In this document: in pieces, positions 7,991 to 10,625 of the stretch | Layout: each line of letters starts with the position of its first letter | Numbering within the stretch: the stretch's first letter is position 1 | Assembly (NCBI GenBank): GCA_900617975.1 | Contig: UZAE01013892.1 | Span: 1-10,625, forward strand | Direction of reading: 5' to 3' | DNA: 10,625 bases | DNA from: Rodentolepis nana | Lineage: Eukaryota; Platyhelminthes; Cestoda; Cyclophyllidea; Hymenolepididae | Made by a program: the position numbers and the translations under genes | The notes under the pieces: model-generated | The model's input: only the letters and a program-made list of their open reading frames with translations | Database searches by the model: none | Told to the model about the DNA's origin: nothing

Positions 7991-9080
7991 TTACTATTGA
8001 CATTCTGCACGGATAAATTTTTGCTTCTCTTTTACAATGCCTACCTGCCGTCTTATTTGTAGGAAGCGTTTTTTTTAAAATGGCAGCAAATAAGCCCTAT
8101 AAGACGAACACAATCCTACAAGTACCTAATAGACTAATTAATTAAATCATTCGATTTGAGAACGGTAGTTAAATAGCTATGAAATGGGTTGCTAACCATC
8201 AGGGGCTTCTGACATTAAAATTTGATACTTTGCACATCTCAATCTTCATTAGGAAGATCTGATTGAGTTTTTCGACCGTTAGCTCTAACCTTGTATATCG
8301 ATTAAGTTATTTGTGGCGGATTGCTACACTACTAGATCTTGACAGAATCCAGTTATCTCTATAACAAGCTCACCTTTGTTTGGAAAGTCCTCTAGAATTA
8401 GCTAAGCTACCTCAAATTTGTAGAGGAAACAGATGTAACATGTAAAACACATCCATTTGAGATGCATGTATGTGAGACGTGTGGGAGCTTAAACATTCTA
8501 TTACCGAGGTTTTCCCAAAAATCCGCCCATGGTTGTTAAACGGAAAATTCCATTTCATGAAACTATTCGGAATGGAGAACTTTCGTAATATGGCGGGTTT
8601 GATAAACCAAGCGAGGACTATTGCTTGGTGGTTGTCTCCGTGCCCAGGACCACACCTACTCCCCGCGCCAAGTTGCCCGCCACACCTAAAATCCCGTCTG
8701 TGTGCGTGTGAGATTACTTTGTCTGTGTGTTCTTCACTATTCAAATAATTAGTTTACATTCTTCCTCATTCCTATTTCATTAACATCTGTTAACTTTTTC
8801 CTGTCAGAGAACCGAAGATAATTTTGTGATTGGGACTATTTTTTTAAATATGATATTTGACTCTAAAAGAGGCTTTCTTCCAAGGTTTCACATGGCACTA
8901 GCTATCGATTGACTGACATAGTCGTTCACCTAACTGAAACACTGCAGAAGTAGTAGAAGTGATTGGCCATGTTTTGGTCCAACCAAAGTCATGTCAAGGT
9001 CACCAATACCTCAGGAAACCTATGCTGCATCAAGTAGCCATGAGATAAAGACAACAGTACTTTGACAAGATGGCTTGGTC
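7991..9080. other. Non-coding stretch with small inverted repeats
   Basis: No gene is recognised. There is a set of mutually exclusive inverted repeats at 8045-8121. A perfect hairpin ACCAAGC/GCTTGGT with a 10-nt loop is at 8606-8629, in a mildly GC-rich patch (about 8590-8710). A 26-nt hairpin lies at 8968-8993 (about 11 paired bases, one bulge, CCA loop). Overlapping open frames on both strands at 8412-8748 have no domain and look like chance. Confidence 0.4.
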
Positions 9081-9110
9081 AACTAATTTTTTCTCCTTCA
9101 GGTAAGTCAA
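9081..9110 (+). promoter_or_regulatory. Candidate recursive (ratchet) splice site
   Basis: The sequence contains a branch-point-like ACTAAT, a pyrimidine tract and then TTCTCCTTCAG|GTAAGT, with the acceptor AG at 9100-9101 and the donor GT at 9102-9103. A good 3' splice site fused to a perfect 5' splice site with no exon between them is the known signature of recursive splicing in long animal introns. No plus-strand exons are identified in the window, so the host gene would have to span it. Confidence 0.3.
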
Positions 9111-9536
9111 TTAGTGCAATTAACTTTATCGAAACTATCCGGCTAGACAGGGGTAAATATTTTGCTTTCACGTAAGGCCAGAAAGCTGAATGTTGGAGAA
9201 AATTTCTTTTCGGAATTTTTGTTTAACTGAACTATATTTGTTACTGTTTTCAAGTTAAACGACAAAACCGTCGCTTGATTGCTTAATAGGCGCATTAGAA
9301 AAGGAAGTAAAAGTTGAGCAGGAAAATGTAGTTTTCAAAAGATTTGCACGACACAAGGAAGACGAGCTATTTAATTAGGAAATTCTGGCACTGAAACCAG
9401 CGGTTTTGCGTAATTCAACTCCCAATTGGCAACATTTTTGGTCGCTTATGTGGGAGGCGCCGTTATTGGTCCTTGGTTTGACCTTGACTACGTATCTCAA
9501 AAAGAAACACTCACACTCGTTTTTTACTAGTGAGAG
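9111..9536. other. Non-coding stretch, nothing recognised
   Basis: A minus-strand open frame at 9375-9560 has no recognisable domain and overlaps the start of decayed repeat E. I see no other structure. Confidence 0.45.
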
Positions 9537-9640
9537 AAGGCAAACGCTCGCATTGACCAAGTTTAACTTTGGGAATTAAAGGGGGGTTACTTGTTGAAAT
9601 TCACTCTGTCGATTCACAGTTAACGTGGGTTTTTACTTTA
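9537..9640 (-). repeat. Decayed fragment E of the same repeat family
   Basis: Segments match the family in the right order: AAGGCAAACG (family ATGGCAGGCG), CATTGACC, AACTTTGGGAATT (family GACTTCGGAATT), a six-G run followed by TTAC (family G run plus TAAC), TTGAAATTCAC (family TCGAAGTCAC) and ACGTGG near the end. Most of the middle and 3' half is missing. The orientation is the same as copy D. The match is by eye, and several segments are short. Confidence 0.45.
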
Positions 9641-9734
9641 TTGTTGACAATACTAACAGGGTGATGCGAGCTATCACGAGTTAACACAATAGAACTCAAT
9701 ATTGCTTACCAAATGTAATCCTTATTTTTGTGTA
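9641..9734. repeat. Direct repeat X, left copy
   Basis: This 94-bp sequence recurs at 10032-10124. The first 29 bases (beginning TTGTTGACAATACTAAC) are identical. The middle 11 bases differ at six positions, TTAACACAATAGAA is identical again, and the rest matches at about three positions in four, down to a shared GTGTA end. It starts exactly where fragment E ends, and copy D starts exactly where it ends. Confidence 0.8.
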
Positions 9735-10031
9735 AATGGCAGGCGTTTTGATAATGATCATTAGCCCTTTAGCTGACTTCGGGCTTCACAGAGGGGAGAC
9801 ACATCAAACTGGGAAAAATTTGAGAGGAGGGACAAAAGGGTGATTCACAGATGTGGAAGAGACAGACAACCACAAAGGTAGAGAAAAGGTAAGATGAGTA
9901 CTGTGAGTGGTGTAATATGACATAGTGTCAGGTCGTTGTAGTTAGAAGTCAAATGCTGGTTTGATAGACTTTTTGCCGTATGAGTATACTTTGCCCAGGA
10001 TGCACCACGTGGAGGTAAATCTATCGCACAA
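9735..10031 (-). repeat. Interspersed repeat copy D
   Basis: This nearly full-length copy (about 297 bp) has the family 3' end (CCTGCCATT on the minus strand) at low coordinates and the family start (TGTGCGATAGATTTACC) at 10030. It matches copy B closely in TATGAGTATAC, TTGCCCAG, GCACCACGTGGAGG and TAAATCTAT. It has a weaker G tract than A, B and C and no quadruplex-quality runs. Unlike A and B it is bracketed by the 93-94-bp direct repeats X, not by a short target-site duplication. Confidence 0.75.
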
Positions 10032-10124
10032 TTGTTGACAATACTAACAGGGTGATGCGAATAGTCATGTGTTAACACAATAGAACCCATCAGTGCTCAC
10101 CCAATGTGATCCTAATATCGTGTA
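10032..10124. repeat. Direct repeat X, right copy
   Basis: This is the second copy of the sequence at 9641-9734, about 80% identical by eye. It contains the 12-bp perfect palindrome TGTGTTAACACA (10068-10079), which is not intact in the left copy. Confidence 0.8.
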
Positions 10125-10625
10125 TTAAGCCTCTCCGATCAATTACTGCTTAGATTATAAAAATGATTCGAGCATAACGCAGCGTAGCTTTTAATAGGGA
10201 GAAAGGTAAAATTGGGGAGATTTTTTTCAAAGTTAAGAATTTCGCTAGAGCTCTTGCTGTGATTCGCTTCATAATATTTTCAGATTTTTCCAGGGGAGAG
10301 CGTTTCTGTTGAGTTTTTCGATAGAACTTGCACTGATTCTCCTAAAGGACAGCACCTTAAAGTTTCTTGATGCCATGTTAAAAAGGAGCATCCGAATTGA
10401 GCAAGATTGGTGATAGGAGAAGATTGAAAAAACGCAACTTACTAAATATTTTTTTCATTTCCTGACAATATTATCAGTTACTCAGTTTCATATTGAATGA
10501 TCTAGTTTAAGCCGATCTATTGGAGAGCCCTTTGCTGTGTATGATCTTCCAAGACAATTGAATGACAGTACATCATGTTCGAACATATTAAAATTTCGCC
10601 CCTCCATATAGTCCCTGCTACATTT
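10125..10625. other. Non-coding stretch, nothing recognised
   Basis: This is AT-rich sequence to the window end with no long open frame, no further copy of the repeat family and no RNA gene that I can identify. Confidence 0.45.

Noticed and set aside
8412..8748. Open frames on both strands (89 and 110 codons)
   Set aside because: There is no recognisable domain and no supporting splice or context signal; they are mutual shadows.
9641..10124. Copy D as a miniature LTR (TRIM) element with 94-bp LTRs
   Set aside because: Fragment E upstream of the left X copy, in the same orientation as D, fits a tandem duplication better. I also see no primer-binding site or polypurine tract placed as in LTR elements. 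The idea is not fully excluded.
1..10625. CRISPR arrays, tRNA or rRNA genes, and toxin or phage-defence systems
   Set aside because: There are no regularly spaced repeats, no tRNA-like cloverleaf and no such proteins. The split gene and the retroposon-like repeats indicate a eukaryotic nuclear genome.

Overview
The window looks like AT-rich nuclear DNA of an invertebrate animal. It holds one recognisable protein-coding gene, on the minus strand in the first 2.6 kb, with GT-AG introns. The other 8 kb is non-coding and carries a small family of dispersed repeats. The gene belongs to the Tob/BTG (APRO) antiproliferative family, which is characteristic of animals. The protein is strongly diverged from vertebrate Tob and has Asn/Ser-rich low-complexity extensions. 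A flatworm or other lophotrochozoan would fit, but the sequence does not prove it.

Layout. Positions 1-398 are the 3' flank (3'UTR) of the tob-like gene. Positions 399-2535 are its coding region: exon 1426-2535, a phase-0 intron 1059-1425, and exon 399-1058, giving a predicted 589-residue protein. A short 5'UTR intron is likely at 2544-2713. Positions of about 2760-3260 form a CpG-rich block that probably contains the 5'UTR and promoter. Positions 3260-4190 are AT-rich with nothing recognised. Positions 4190-4480 form a second isolated CpG-rich block containing several perfect hairpins and no convincing gene.

From 5.2 kb onward the notable content is a family of about 300-bp interspersed repeats, which I call A to E. 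They share ends, a G-rich internal tract and an A-rich (AATAAA-like) tail. A (5257-5545) and C (7778-7990) are in one orientation; B (7027-7348), D (9735-10031) and a decayed fragment E (9537-9640) are in the other. B is bounded by a 14-bp target-site duplication with one mismatch, and A by a weaker 13-bp one. This points to a non-autonomous, SINE-like retroposon. D and E are each followed by copies of a separate 93-94-bp sequence, so the 3' end of the window looks like an old tandem duplication of [repeat + flank].

One more signal stands out on the plus strand at 9081-9110. A complete 3' splice site (branch-like ACTAAT, pyrimidine tract, CAG) is fused directly to a perfect GTAAGT donor, which is the signature of a recursive splice site. 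If real, it implies a long plus-strand intron crossing the apparently empty DNA. I saw no CRISPR array, tRNA, rRNA, transposase or reverse transcriptase.
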